From Roseiarcus sp035606915 (GTDB lineage Bacteria; Pseudomonadota; Alphaproteobacteria; Rhizobiales; Beijerinckiaceae): a stretch of DNA of 14,503 nucleotides. The stretch lies in the NCBI GenBank assembly GCA_035606915.1, contig DATNDU010000142.1:1-14503 (forward strand), read 5' to 3'. A program made the translations under genes and the position numbers. The notes under the pieces were generated by a model, which made no database searches, was not told the origin of the DNA, and worked only from the letters and a program-made list of their open reading frames with translations. Each line of letters opens with the position of its first letter. Position 1 is the stretch's first letter. Below are positions 7,075-13,513 of the stretch, in pieces.

Positions 7075-7752
7075 TCAATCTTCTTTGGCGTCGCTCAACG
7101 CCGCCGCCGCCATGGCGCGCGTCACCTTGCGCCCCTGCGCCAGTGCTTCGGCGTCGAGCGTCTCGACCAGCGTGCGCGCCGCGCCGAGCGAGCGGTCGAG
7201 GCGGCGGGCGATATAGGCGAGGAGCGACGGCTCGACGCTCATCTGCCGGTCGCTGAACAGTTTCGCCAACACCGCCTCGACGAGTTCGGGCTCCGGCGGC
7301 GCGATTTCGACGATCGGCGCCAGGCGCAGTCGCGATAGCAGGTCGGGCGTCGCCAGGCCCCAGAGATCGGGCGCCGCCTTCGCCGTCATCAACACCGCGA
7401 CGCCGCGCGCGCGCGCAAAATTGAGCCAGTGGAAAAACGCCGCTTCCGCGGCGCCGCCCGCGTCGGCGTCGTCGAGCGCCAGGGCGGGGCCGCGCGCCGC
7501 CTCCTCCGGGTCGAGCCCGGCGAGGTCGCCGCCGGCGAGCCGGCGCGCTCCGGCGACGGCGGCGAAGATCGCCGCCAGATGGCTCTTGCCGGCGCCCGGC
7601 GGCCCGACCAGCAGCATCAGCGGCGCCGGCCAGCGCGGCCAGTTATCGATCAGCGCCAGCGCCGCCGCGTTGGAAGACGCGGCGAGGAAATCCTCGCGCG
7701 CAAAACTCGGCTCGTGCGGCAGCGGCAGCGGCAATTGCCGCGGCGCGCTCAC
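7075..7752 (-). CDS. hdaA: DnaA regulatory inactivator HdaA (AAA+ domain)
   Basis: A 225-residue DnaA-like AAA+ protein that, with the DNA-loaded beta clamp, promotes hydrolysis of DnaA-bound ATP after initiation and so limits re-initiation. A clamp-binding motif, QLPLPL (6-11), sits at the extreme N-terminus, as in Hda. Walker A is GPPGAGKSH (50-58), Walker B LALDDAD (91-97), a sensor-I-like segment VLMTAKAAP (120-128) follows, and the C-terminus carries RLDRSLGAARTLVETLD (184-200) with the sensor II arginine region. DnaA's DNA-binding domain IV is absent, which separates Hda from DnaA. The start is GTG at 7752, sharing GTGA with the stop of the upstream permease gene, so translation is probably coupled. 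AI-2E permease next to hdaA is a conserved alphaproteobacterial arrangement as I recall it. Confidence 0.9.
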   Translation of the reverse strand: MSAPRQLPLPLPHEPSFAREDFLAASSNAAALALIDNWPRWPAPLMLLVGPPGAGKSHLAAIFAAVAGARRLAGGDLAGLDPEEAARGPALALDDADAGGAAEAAFFHWLNFARARGVAVLMTAKAAPDLWGLATPDLLSRLRLAPIVEIAPPEPELVEAVLAKLFSDRQMSVEPSLLAYIARRLDRSLGAARTLVETLDAEALAQGRKVTRAMAAAALSDAKED

Positions 7753-9263
7753 CGGCCGGCGGCGGCCGGCGGCCGGCCGCGATAGAGCGGGCTCATCTGA
7801 TAGCTGCGGATAAGGCGGCGCACGATGACGCCGAGCGCCGCCGCCGTCGGCACCGCGACCAACAGCCCGGTGAAGCCGAACAGGTCGCCGAAGGCGAACA
7901 GCGCGAAGATCAGCCACACCGGATGCAGCCCGATCGATTCGCCGACCAGCTTCGGCGAGATCACATAGCCCTCCAGGAACTGGCCGAAGCCAACGACCCC
8001 GAGCGCCAGGAAAAACATGTGCAGATCCGGCCATTTCTGCACCAGGGCGACGCTGAGCGCGAGCACCAGCGCCGTCAGCGAGCCGACATAGGGAATGAAA
8101 CTGAGCACCCCGCCGAGCACGCCGATCAGCAGCGCAAAATCGAGGCCGATCAGCGACAGCCCCATCCCGTACCAGAGGCCGAGAAACAGGCAGACCAGCG
8201 ATTGCCCGCGCAGGAAGCCGGCGAGCGCGCGGTCGATTTCGCCGGCGGTTTCGAGAAGCTCGGTGCGATGCGGGCGCGGCAGCCAGGACTCGAGCGCATC
8301 GACCATCTTCTGCCAATCGATGAGGATGTAGAAGGCGACCACCGGCGCGATGATGAAGAACGACAGCACGCCGACCAGCGCCGCGCCGCCGATCGCGAGT
8401 TGCTTCATTCCCGCCAGCAACCAGGCGCCGCTGCGGCTCATCAGGTCGGCGACCGCCTTCTGGATCTGGTCGGCGGTGAAGGTGTCGCCGAGGCCGAGTT
8501 GTTGCAGCCAGGGGCCGCCGTGCTCGGCCAGGAACGCCGAACCGCTGGTGGCGATCAACGATTGCAACTTCCTGATGAAGTCTGGCAGGTTGGTCGAGAA
8601 CAGCGCGATCTGGCGCAACAGCGCCGGCACCAGCGTCACCGCGACCAGCCCGACGACGCCGACGAAGGCCAGCATGATGGTGAGCGAGGCGGCGAGCCGG
8701 CTGAAGCCGAGCCGTTGCAGCCGATGCGCGACCGGATTGAGCAGATAGCCGACGGCGATGCCGGTGACGAAGGGCGCGATCCCCGACCCCAGCGTGTTGA
8801 CGACGATGGCGATGGCGCAGAACGCGACGGCCAGAAACGTCAACTGCTTTTCGATCGGCACCGGCACGACGATGTGCGTCGGCTGGATCAGATCCCATTT
8901 GCCGCCCCAGGGGTCCTTGAACACCGCGACCACGCCATAGGGCTCGCGGCGCGCGTTCTCTATGAACTCGACGCCTTTTTCGCGCATGCGCGCGAAATCG
9001 CCGGCGAAATCGTCGGTCTCCAGGAAATAGGCGACCCGCCCGCCGGCCGGCGCGCCGACGCCGGCGACTTGCCGCTCGCCCTGGGCTTTGGCGATGATGA
9101 AGCGCGCGCCGAGGTCCGAGGCGTCGCCGACCACCACCCAGCGCTTGGTCTGCGACAGCGGCCGGTCTTCCAGCACGACGAAGCCGAGGCTATCGCGGAA
9201 CCAGGCAATGGCGGCGTCGTAATCCGGCGCCAGGAAGGCGACGGCGGCGAGACTATGCGCCAA
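7749..9263 (-). CDS. VOC (glyoxalase-like) domain fused to an AI-2E family permease
   Basis: One uninterrupted 504-codon frame encodes two proteins that are normally separate. Residues 1-128 are a VOC-fold domain (LAPDYDAAIAWFRDSLGF, then RWVVVGD, YFLETDD and VFKDPWGGKWDLIQP). From about 137 the sequence is an AI-2E/PerM-type integral membrane protein with a first membrane segment near 140-170, VLGGVLSFIPYVGS in the middle, and a C-terminal ESIGLHPVWLIFALFAFGD region. Around eight membrane segments are expected. The start is TTG at 9263, preceded by GGGGAG at nine bases; no ATG is nearby. At the junction (PTHIVVPVPIEKQ) two GTG codons (8865-8867, 8859-8861) could be internal starts, but neither has a Shine-Dalgarno sequence. 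Substrate is unknown; the family name comes from proposed autoinducer-2 export. The last four bases overlap hdaA. Confidence 0.87.
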   Translation of the reverse strand: MAHSLAAVAFLAPDYDAAIAWFRDSLGFVVLEDRPLSQTKRWVVVGDASDLGARFIIAKAQGERQVAGVGAPAGGRVAYFLETDDFAGDFARMREKGVEFIENARREPYGVVAVFKDPWGGKWDLIQPTHIVVPVPIEKQLTFLAVAFCAIAIVVNTLGSGIAPFVTGIAVGYLLNPVAHRLQRLGFSRLAASLTIMLAFVGVVGLVAVTLVPALLRQIALFSTNLPDFIRKLQSLIATSGSAFLAEHGGPWLQQLGLGDTFTADQIQKAVADLMSRSGAWLLAGMKQLAIGGAALVGVLSFFIIAPVVAFYILIDWQKMVDALESWLPRPHRTELLETAGEIDRALAGFLRGQSLVCLFLGLWYGMGLSLIGLDFALLIGVLGGVLSFIPYVGSLTALVLALSVALVQKWPDLHMFFLALGVVGFGQFLEGYVISPKLVGESIGLHPVWLIFALFAFGDLFGFTGLLVAVPTAAALGVIVRRLIRSYQMSPLYRGRPPAAAGR

Positions 9264-9352
9264 GCGGCAGAACTCCCCAAAAGGCTTTCACCCCTATAGA
9301 CCGGCGCTCAGGCGCCCGTCGAGACGACGGCCGCAAAAGCACGTGACGGGCG

Positions 9353-9381
9353 TTGACTTTGCCGGCGCTGGCCCCGAATTA
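9353..9381 (+). promoter_or_regulatory. Candidate promoter of the SDR-isomerase-TerC operon
   Basis: TTGACT (9353-9358) is a near-consensus -35 element. After a 17-base spacer comes GAATTA (9376-9381), a weak -10. This would give a leader of about 25 bases before the ATG at 9412. The -35 match and spacing are seen directly; activity is inferred. Confidence 0.35.
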
Positions 9382-9411
9382 GCCCGGGGACCTCAACCGC
9401 GGGAGCGCGTG

Positions 9412-10155
9412 ATGGGCGAAGCGGAGCGGAAGGGTGCGTGTCTCGTCGTCGGCGCTGGCGACGGCCTCGGCGCGGCGATCGCCGCCGCCTTCGCAGCGGA
9501 AGGCCTCGCCGTCTGCCTCACCCGCAGGCCCCGCCACGCCGACGCGCTGGAGGCGCTGGCGGCTTCGCTGCGCGCCGGCGGCGCCAGCGCCCACGCCTAT
9601 CCGCTCGACGCGCGCCAGGAGGGCGAGATCGTGGCGCTGTTCGAGACCATCGAGCGCGACGTCGGCCCGCTGGAAGTCGTCGTTTTCAACATCGGCGCCA
9701 ATGTGCGCTTTACGCTGACCGAGACGACCGAGCGGGTCTATCGCAAGGTCTGGGAAATGGCGACGCTCGCAGGCTTCTTCGCCGTGCGCGAGGCGGCGCG
9801 CGTCATGAGCCCGCGCGGCGCCGGCACGATCCTGGTCACTGGGGCGACCGCCAGCGTGCGCGGCGGGGCGGGCTATGCCGCCTTCGCCGGCGCCAAACAC
9901 GGGCTCAGGGCGCTGGCCGAGAGCGCCGCGCGGGAGTTGGGGCCGATCGGCATCCATGTCGCCCATCTCGTCATCGACGGCATGATCGACGGCGTCTTCG
10001 CCCGCTCGATCCGCCCCGACGCCGCCGAGCGGCTGGCGCGCCAGGAAATTCTCGATCCCGTCGAAATCGCCCGCAACTACGTGTTCCTGCACCGTCAGCG
10101 CCGCAGCGCCTGGACCTTCGAGATGGACCTGCGACCTTACTGCGAACCCTGGTGA
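9412..10155 (+). CDS. Short-chain dehydrogenase/reductase family protein with altered catalytic residues
   Basis: A 247-residue Rossmann-fold SDR protein. The cofactor motif is VVGAGDGLGAA (12-22), equivalent to TGxxxGxG, and the NNAG-type motif is FNIGAN (92-97). The active-site stretch TGATASVRGGAGYAAFAG-AK ends in K162. The residue four before that lysine, normally the catalytic Tyr, is F158, and the usual Ser 13 residues before it is A145 (T146 and S148 are close by). Y155 is off register by three. I recall related rhizobial proteins with the same Phe, so this may be a subfamily trait. It may bind NAD(P) without normal dehydrogenase chemistry, or use other residues. The ATG at 9412 follows GGGAG at a good distance. 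The isomerase gene starts three bases after its stop, indicating an operon. Confidence 0.88.
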   Translation: MGEAERKGACLVVGAGDGLGAAIAAAFAAEGLAVCLTRRPRHADALEALAASLRAGGASAHAYPLDARQEGEIVALFETIERDVGPLEVVVFNIGANVRFTLTETTERVYRKVWEMATLAGFFAVREAARVMSPRGAGTILVTGATASVRGGAGYAAFAGAKHGLRALAESAARELGPIGIHVAHLVIDGMIDGVFARSIRPDAAERLARQEILDPVEIARNYVFLHRQRRSAWTFEMDLRPYCEPW

Positions 10156-10158
10156 AAG

Positions 10159-10764
10159 ATGCCGAAGACGCTGACCTTCCTGTTCGATTTCGCCAGCCCG
10201 AATTGCTGGTTCGCCTATCGTGCTTTACCGCCGTTGCTCCAGCGCGCCGGCGCCCGGCTCGACATCGCGCCGGTGCTGCTGGGCGGCATATTCAAGGCGA
10301 CCGGCAATCAGTCGCCGCTCGCCGCCTTCGCCCACGTCAAGGGCAAGCTCGCTTACGATCGGCTGGAGATGGCCCGCTTCGGCGCCCGCCACGGCCTGAC
10401 GCAGTTCCGTATGAACCCGCATTTTCCCGTCAACACGCTGATGCTGATGCGCGGCTTGCTGGCGGCGCGCGGGGCCGGGCAGGGGGCGGCCTATCTGGAG
10501 GCGGGCCTGCAGGGGCTGTGGGAGGAGGGCCTCGACCTCGCCGACCCCGCCACGCTCGCCGCGCGGCTCGACCGCGCCGGGCTCGACGGGGCGGCGCTCG
10601 TCGCCGGCGCCCAGGCGCCACAGATCAAGGCGGCGCTGGCCGAGGCCACCGACAAGGCGGTGGCGCGCGGCGTCTTCGGTCTGCCAACCTTTTTCGTCGG
10701 CGACGAGATGTTCTTCGGCAAAGACCGTCTTGGTCAGGTTGAAGAAGAGCTGTTCCGCCCGTGA
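10159..10764 (+). CDS. 2-hydroxychromene-2-carboxylate isomerase-like protein (DsbA/kappa-GST fold)
   Basis: A 201-residue thioredoxin-fold protein of the DsbA/kappa-GST group. The characterised enzyme NahD isomerises 2-hydroxychromene-2-carboxylate in naphthalene breakdown using glutathione. The N-terminus reads LTFLFDFASPNCWFAYRAL; S13 is at the position of the glutathione-activating Ser, and there is no CxxC. The middle has PHFPVNTLMLMRGLLAA, the family's N-T-x-x-x-x-R segment. The end has GVFGLPTFFVGDEMFFGKDR, with the cis-proline P176 and the typical F-G-x-D-R. No aromatic-degradation genes are nearby, so a general glutathione-linked role is more likely than naphthalene catabolism. It lies three bases after the SDR stop and overlaps the TerC start by four bases. 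Confidence 0.88.
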   Translation: MPKTLTFLFDFASPNCWFAYRALPPLLQRAGARLDIAPVLLGGIFKATGNQSPLAAFAHVKGKLAYDRLEMARFGARHGLTQFRMNPHFPVNTLMLMRGLLAARGAGQGAAYLEAGLQGLWEEGLDLADPATLAARLDRAGLDGAALVAGAQAPQIKAALAEATDKAVARGVFGLPTFFVGDEMFFGKDRLGQVEEELFRP

Positions 10765-11552
10765 GCGAAATTTACAACCTGCTGATCGATCCCAACGCCT
10801 GGGCGGCGCTGGCGACGCTGATCGCCATGGAGTTGGTGCTCGGCGTCGACAACCTGGTGTTCCTGGCGCTGGTGACGGCGCGGGTGGAGCCGGCGCGGCG
10901 CGATCTGGCGCGGCGGGTCGGCCTCGGCTTCGCACTCGTCATGCGGCTTGCGCTGCTCGGGGCGCTCGCCGGGCTCGTCCGCCTGACCTCGCCGCTGTTT
11001 TCGCTGTTCGGGCACGATTTTTCGTTGCGCGATCTGGTGCTGCTGGCCGGCGGGTTCTTCCTGCTCGCCAAGGCGACGCAGGAGATTCACAATAACGTCG
11101 AGGGCAATGGCGAGGAGGCCGAGGCCGCGCCGCCGATCAGCTTCGCCTCAGCGATCGCTCAAGTCGTCGCGCTCGATCTCGTGTTTTCAATCGACAGCAT
11201 CGTCACCGCCGTCGGCATGACCGATCACTTTCCGGTGATGGCGACGGCGGTCATCATCGTCATCGTGCTGATGGGCGTCGCGGCGGGGCCGTTGTCGCGT
11301 TTTATCACGTCCAATCCGACCCTGGTGATGCTGGCGCTAAGCTTCCTGTTGATGATCGGCATGGTGCTCGTCGCCGACGGCTTTGGTCTCCACGTGCCGA
11401 AAGGTTATATCTACACTGCGTTTCTGTTTTCGGGGTCGGTCGAGGCGCTCAACACGCTGCGACGGGTGCGCGGGCGACGTAGAAGAGTAGCCGCCGGCGC
11501 CGTTACTCCAATTGGTAACCGCCCTAGCGATGACGCCGGAACTCATCATTAA
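10761..11552 (+). CDS. TerC family integral membrane protein
   Basis: A 263-residue inner-membrane protein with about seven predicted membrane segments. TerC proteins are linked to tellurite resistance and, for Alx/MntP-like members, to manganese efflux. The conserved acidic motifs are intact: MELVLGVDNLVFLALV (E24, D30) in the first helix region and ALDLVFSIDSIVTAVGM (D139, D145) after the cytoplasmic loop; these residues probably bind the metal. The family's loop segment AKATQEIHNNVEG is present. After the last helix comes an Arg-rich stretch (LRRVRGRRRRV, 233-243) and a 20-residue polar tail with two terminal His, which looks unconserved. The start is GTG at 10761, overlapping the isomerase stop as GTGA, so the three genes from 9412 are probably co-transcribed and coupled. 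Confidence 0.9.
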   Translation: MSEIYNLLIDPNAWAALATLIAMELVLGVDNLVFLALVTARVEPARRDLARRVGLGFALVMRLALLGALAGLVRLTSPLFSLFGHDFSLRDLVLLAGGFFLLAKATQEIHNNVEGNGEEAEAAPPISFASAIAQVVALDLVFSIDSIVTAVGMTDHFPVMATAVIIVIVLMGVAAGPLSRFITSNPTLVMLALSFLLMIGMVLVADGFGLHVPKGYIYTAFLFSGSVEALNTLRRVRGRRRRVAAGAVTPIGNRPSDDAGTHH

Positions 11553-11595
11553 TCGTGCAAAGAACATAGGGTTGCCACCGGTGACGCTACGCGAT

Positions 11596-11640
11596 CGGGG
11601 ATACGCAATATTAAGGCGCAACCTGGATAGATGATCCCCG
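11596..11640. repeat. Inverted repeat upstream of the pilin gene
   Basis: CGGGGAT (11596-11602) and ATCCCCG (11634-11640) are reverse complements separated by 31 bases containing ATATTAAGG. They lie 46 bases upstream of the Flp-type pilin start. The loop is too long for a typical terminator; it could be a regulator-binding pair. Confidence 0.25.
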
Positions 11641-11686
11641 TCAGCGCCAAAATTGTGAGGCGCGGGAAGTAAGCAGGGAGCATCCT

Positions 11687-11848
11687 ATGCAGTATTTCAG
11701 GTCTTTCTTTAACGATGACGCCGGCGCCACGGCTATCGAATACGCGCTCATCGCGTCGCTGATCGCGATCGCGCTGGTCACCGTCCTGGGCACCCTCGGC
11801 ACGAAGCTCAGCAGCGTGTTTGCCGAGGTCAGTTCGGCGCTCAAGTAA
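11687..11848 (+). CDS. Flp/Fap-type type IVb pilin
   Basis: A 53-residue prepilin, MQYFRSFFNDDAGATAIEYA and onward. DAG-ATAIEYALIAS is the Flp signature: prepilin peptidase (TadV/CpaA) should cut after G13, leaving a 40-residue mature pilin with E and Y at mature positions 5 and 6. The hydrophobic helix (about 15-36: ATAIEYALIASLIAIALVTV, then LG) is followed by a short tail, GTKLSSVFAEVSSALK. AGGGAG lies six bases before the ATG at 11687. Flp pilins build Tad pili for adhesion and surface sensing. No other tad/cpa gene is in the window, so the assembly machinery must lie elsewhere. The gene ends 24 bases before the convergent erpA stop, with no clear terminator between them. Confidence 0.92.
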   Translation: MQYFRSFFNDDAGATAIEYALIASLIAIALVTVLGTLGTKLSSVFAEVSSALK

Positions 11849-11872
11849 GAGCCGCCCGTCTCGGCGTCGGCG

Positions 11873-12205
11873 TCAAACGGAGAAACTGACGCCGCAGCCG
11901 CAAGACGCGATCGCGTTCGGGTTTATCACCTTGAACGCCCGCCCCATGAGGTCGTCGACGAAATCGAGTTCGGCGCCCTTCAACATTTCCAGCGAGACGG
12001 GGTCGACCAGCACGGTCACGCCATCGCGCGTGGCGACGAAATCGTCCTGCGCGCGCAACTTTTCGACGTCAAACGCATATTGAAACCCCGAGCAGCCGCC
12101 GCCTTTGACGGATATGCGCAGCGCCGCGTCGGGATCGCCGGCCAGCACTTGATTCAACTGACGCGCCGCCGTGGCGCTGATCGTTAGGGCAGGGCTCTCG
12201 CTCAT
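11873..12205 (-). CDS. erpA: Iron-sulfur cluster insertion protein ErpA/IscA-type
   Basis: A 110-residue A-type carrier that takes Fe-S clusters from the SUF or ISC scaffold and passes them to apoproteins. The three cluster-ligand cysteines are present: C38 in VKGGGCSGFQY, and C102 and C104 in SCGCGVSFSV at the C-terminus. Also typical are VLVDPVSLEML and DFVDDLMGRAFKVINPNA. The ATG at 12205 (MSESPALTIS) is chosen because it fits the family's length; an in-frame ATG at 12238 would add 11 unconserved residues and has no ribosome binding site. The gene diverges from dgt across an 80-base gap, an order I recall as common in Rhizobiales. IscA and ErpA are hard to tell apart by sequence alone, so the symbol is moderately sure. 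Confidence 0.92.
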   Translation of the reverse strand: MSESPALTISATAARQLNQVLAGDPDAALRISVKGGGCSGFQYAFDVEKLRAQDDFVATRDGVTVLVDPVSLEMLKGAELDFVDDLMGRAFKVINPNAIASCGCGVSFSV

Positions 12206-12285
12206 CGCGCATTCCGGGAGTAAGGTTCGCCCGAACATAAGCCGCCTCGCCAGAACCGCAAGCTCGCCGCAACCGTCAAGCCTTC

Positions 12286-13485
12286 ATGTTGGCTCCCTCC
12301 TACGCGCCGCGTTCGGCGCTCGCCGCCGATCCCCGGCGCTCGCGCGGCCGCCTGGCGCCCGAGCCGGACTCGCCGACCCGCACCGCCTTCCAGCGAGACC
12401 GCGACCGCATCGTGCATTCCACCGCCTTCCGCCGCCTCGCCCACAAGACGCAGGTGTTCGTGCATCACGGGGGCGACCATTTCCGCACCCGCCTCACCCA
12501 CACTATAGAGGTCGCCAATCTCGCCCGCGCGCTCGCCCGCGCCTTCGCGCTCGATGAAGACCTCGCCGAGGCCATCGCGCTCGGCCACGATCTCGGCCAC
12601 ACCCCGTTCGGACATATCGGCGAGGACGCGCTCGACGCCTGCCTGGCCGGTTTTGGCGGCTTCGACCACAACAGCCACGCCCTGCGCCTGGTCACCGAGT
12701 TGGAGCGTCATTACGCCGCATTCGACGGCCTCAACCTGAGCTGGGAGACCCTCGAAGGGCTGGTCAAGCACAATGGCCCGCTGATCGACGCCGCCGGGCG
12801 GCCGGCGCCGGCGTGGGCGAAGCGCGGCGTTCCCGAGACCATCCTCGCCTGTGACCGCCGCCAGTCGCTGCATCTGGGCGAGTTCCCGTCGCTCGAAGCG
12901 CAGGCGGCGGCGCTTGCCGACGATATCGCCTATAACGCGCACGACATCGACGACGGGCTGCGCGCCGGCTTGTTCACGCTGCGCGAGGTCGCCGGCGTGC
13001 CCTATCTGGCGGCGCTGATCGACGAGATCGAGCGCCGCCATCGGGGCCTGGAGGAGTCGCGCGCCATCCACGAGCTTAGCCGCCGCGTCATCACCGGCTT
13101 CGTCGAGGACGCCATCCTGGCCAGCGGCGCGCGGCTGAAGGCCAATTGCATCGAGAGCGGCGCGCAGGCGCGGCTGGCGGGGCAGGCGATGTTTGCCTTT
13201 TCGGCGCCGATGGCGGCCGCGGAGCGCGACATCAAGGCGTTCCTGTTCGTCCACATGTACCGCCATCCGCAGATAAACCAGATGCGGGCGGACGGCGACC
13301 GCATCGTGCGGGCGCTTTACTCGGCCTATGCCGAGCGCCCGCAGGAGGCGCCGGCGTTCTGGGTGGCGCGGGCCGAGACGATCGGGCCGGAGCGCGCGGC
13401 GGCCGATTACCTGGCCGGCATGACCGACCGCTTCGCGCTCGCCGAATATCGCCGGCTCTTTGACCCTGAGGCGCGGTTGGGTTAA
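12286..13485 (+). CDS. dgt: Deoxyguanosinetriphosphate triphosphohydrolase-like protein (HD domain)
   Basis: A 399-residue cytoplasmic HD-domain phosphohydrolase that cleaves dNTPs, classically dGTP, to the nucleoside and triphosphate. The N-terminal signature is SPTRTAFQRDRDRIVHSTAF (29-48) followed by RRLAHKTQVF. The metal-binding set is H72 in RTRLTHTIEVA, H101-D102 in LGHDLGHTPFGHIGEDALD, and the aspartate pair 212-213 in DDIAYNAHDIDDG. The later FLFVHMYRHPQI motif also fits. The length matches the shorter, type-2 dGTPase-like proteins rather than E. coli Dgt (about 505), so its substrate range may be wider than dGTP. The ATG at 12286 has no obvious Shine-Dalgarno sequence. The argS gene starts 28 bases after its stop, consistent with an operon. 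Confidence 0.92.
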   Translation: MLAPSYAPRSALAADPRRSRGRLAPEPDSPTRTAFQRDRDRIVHSTAFRRLAHKTQVFVHHGGDHFRTRLTHTIEVANLARALARAFALDEDLAEAIALGHDLGHTPFGHIGEDALDACLAGFGGFDHNSHALRLVTELERHYAAFDGLNLSWETLEGLVKHNGPLIDAAGRPAPAWAKRGVPETILACDRRQSLHLGEFPSLEAQAAALADDIAYNAHDIDDGLRAGLFTLREVAGVPYLAALIDEIERRHRGLEESRAIHELSRRVITGFVEDAILASGARLKANCIESGAQARLAGQAMFAFSAPMAAAERDIKAFLFVHMYRHPQINQMRADGDRIVRALYSAYAERPQEAPAFWVARAETIGPERAAADYLAGMTDRFALAEYRRLFDPEARLG

Positions 13486-13513
13486 GGCGCGGCCGGAATT
13501 CACGGGACAATTG

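Noticed and set aside
7753..8898. N-terminal extension of the hdaA frame up to 8898
   Set aside because: It overlaps the permease gene in another frame and reads as Arg/Ala-rich noise; the HdaA match and clamp motif begin right after the GTG at 7752.
7923..9299. Plus-strand open frame of 458 codons opposite the VOC/permease gene
   Set aside because: It is very rich in Arg, Asp, Glu and Gln with no motifs, as expected opposite a hydrophobic membrane-protein gene.
12225..12236. Inverted repeat GTTCGCCCGAAC between erpA and dgt
   Set aside because: It is five base pairs with a two-base gap, near chance level at this composition, and does not match an iron-responsive operator I know.
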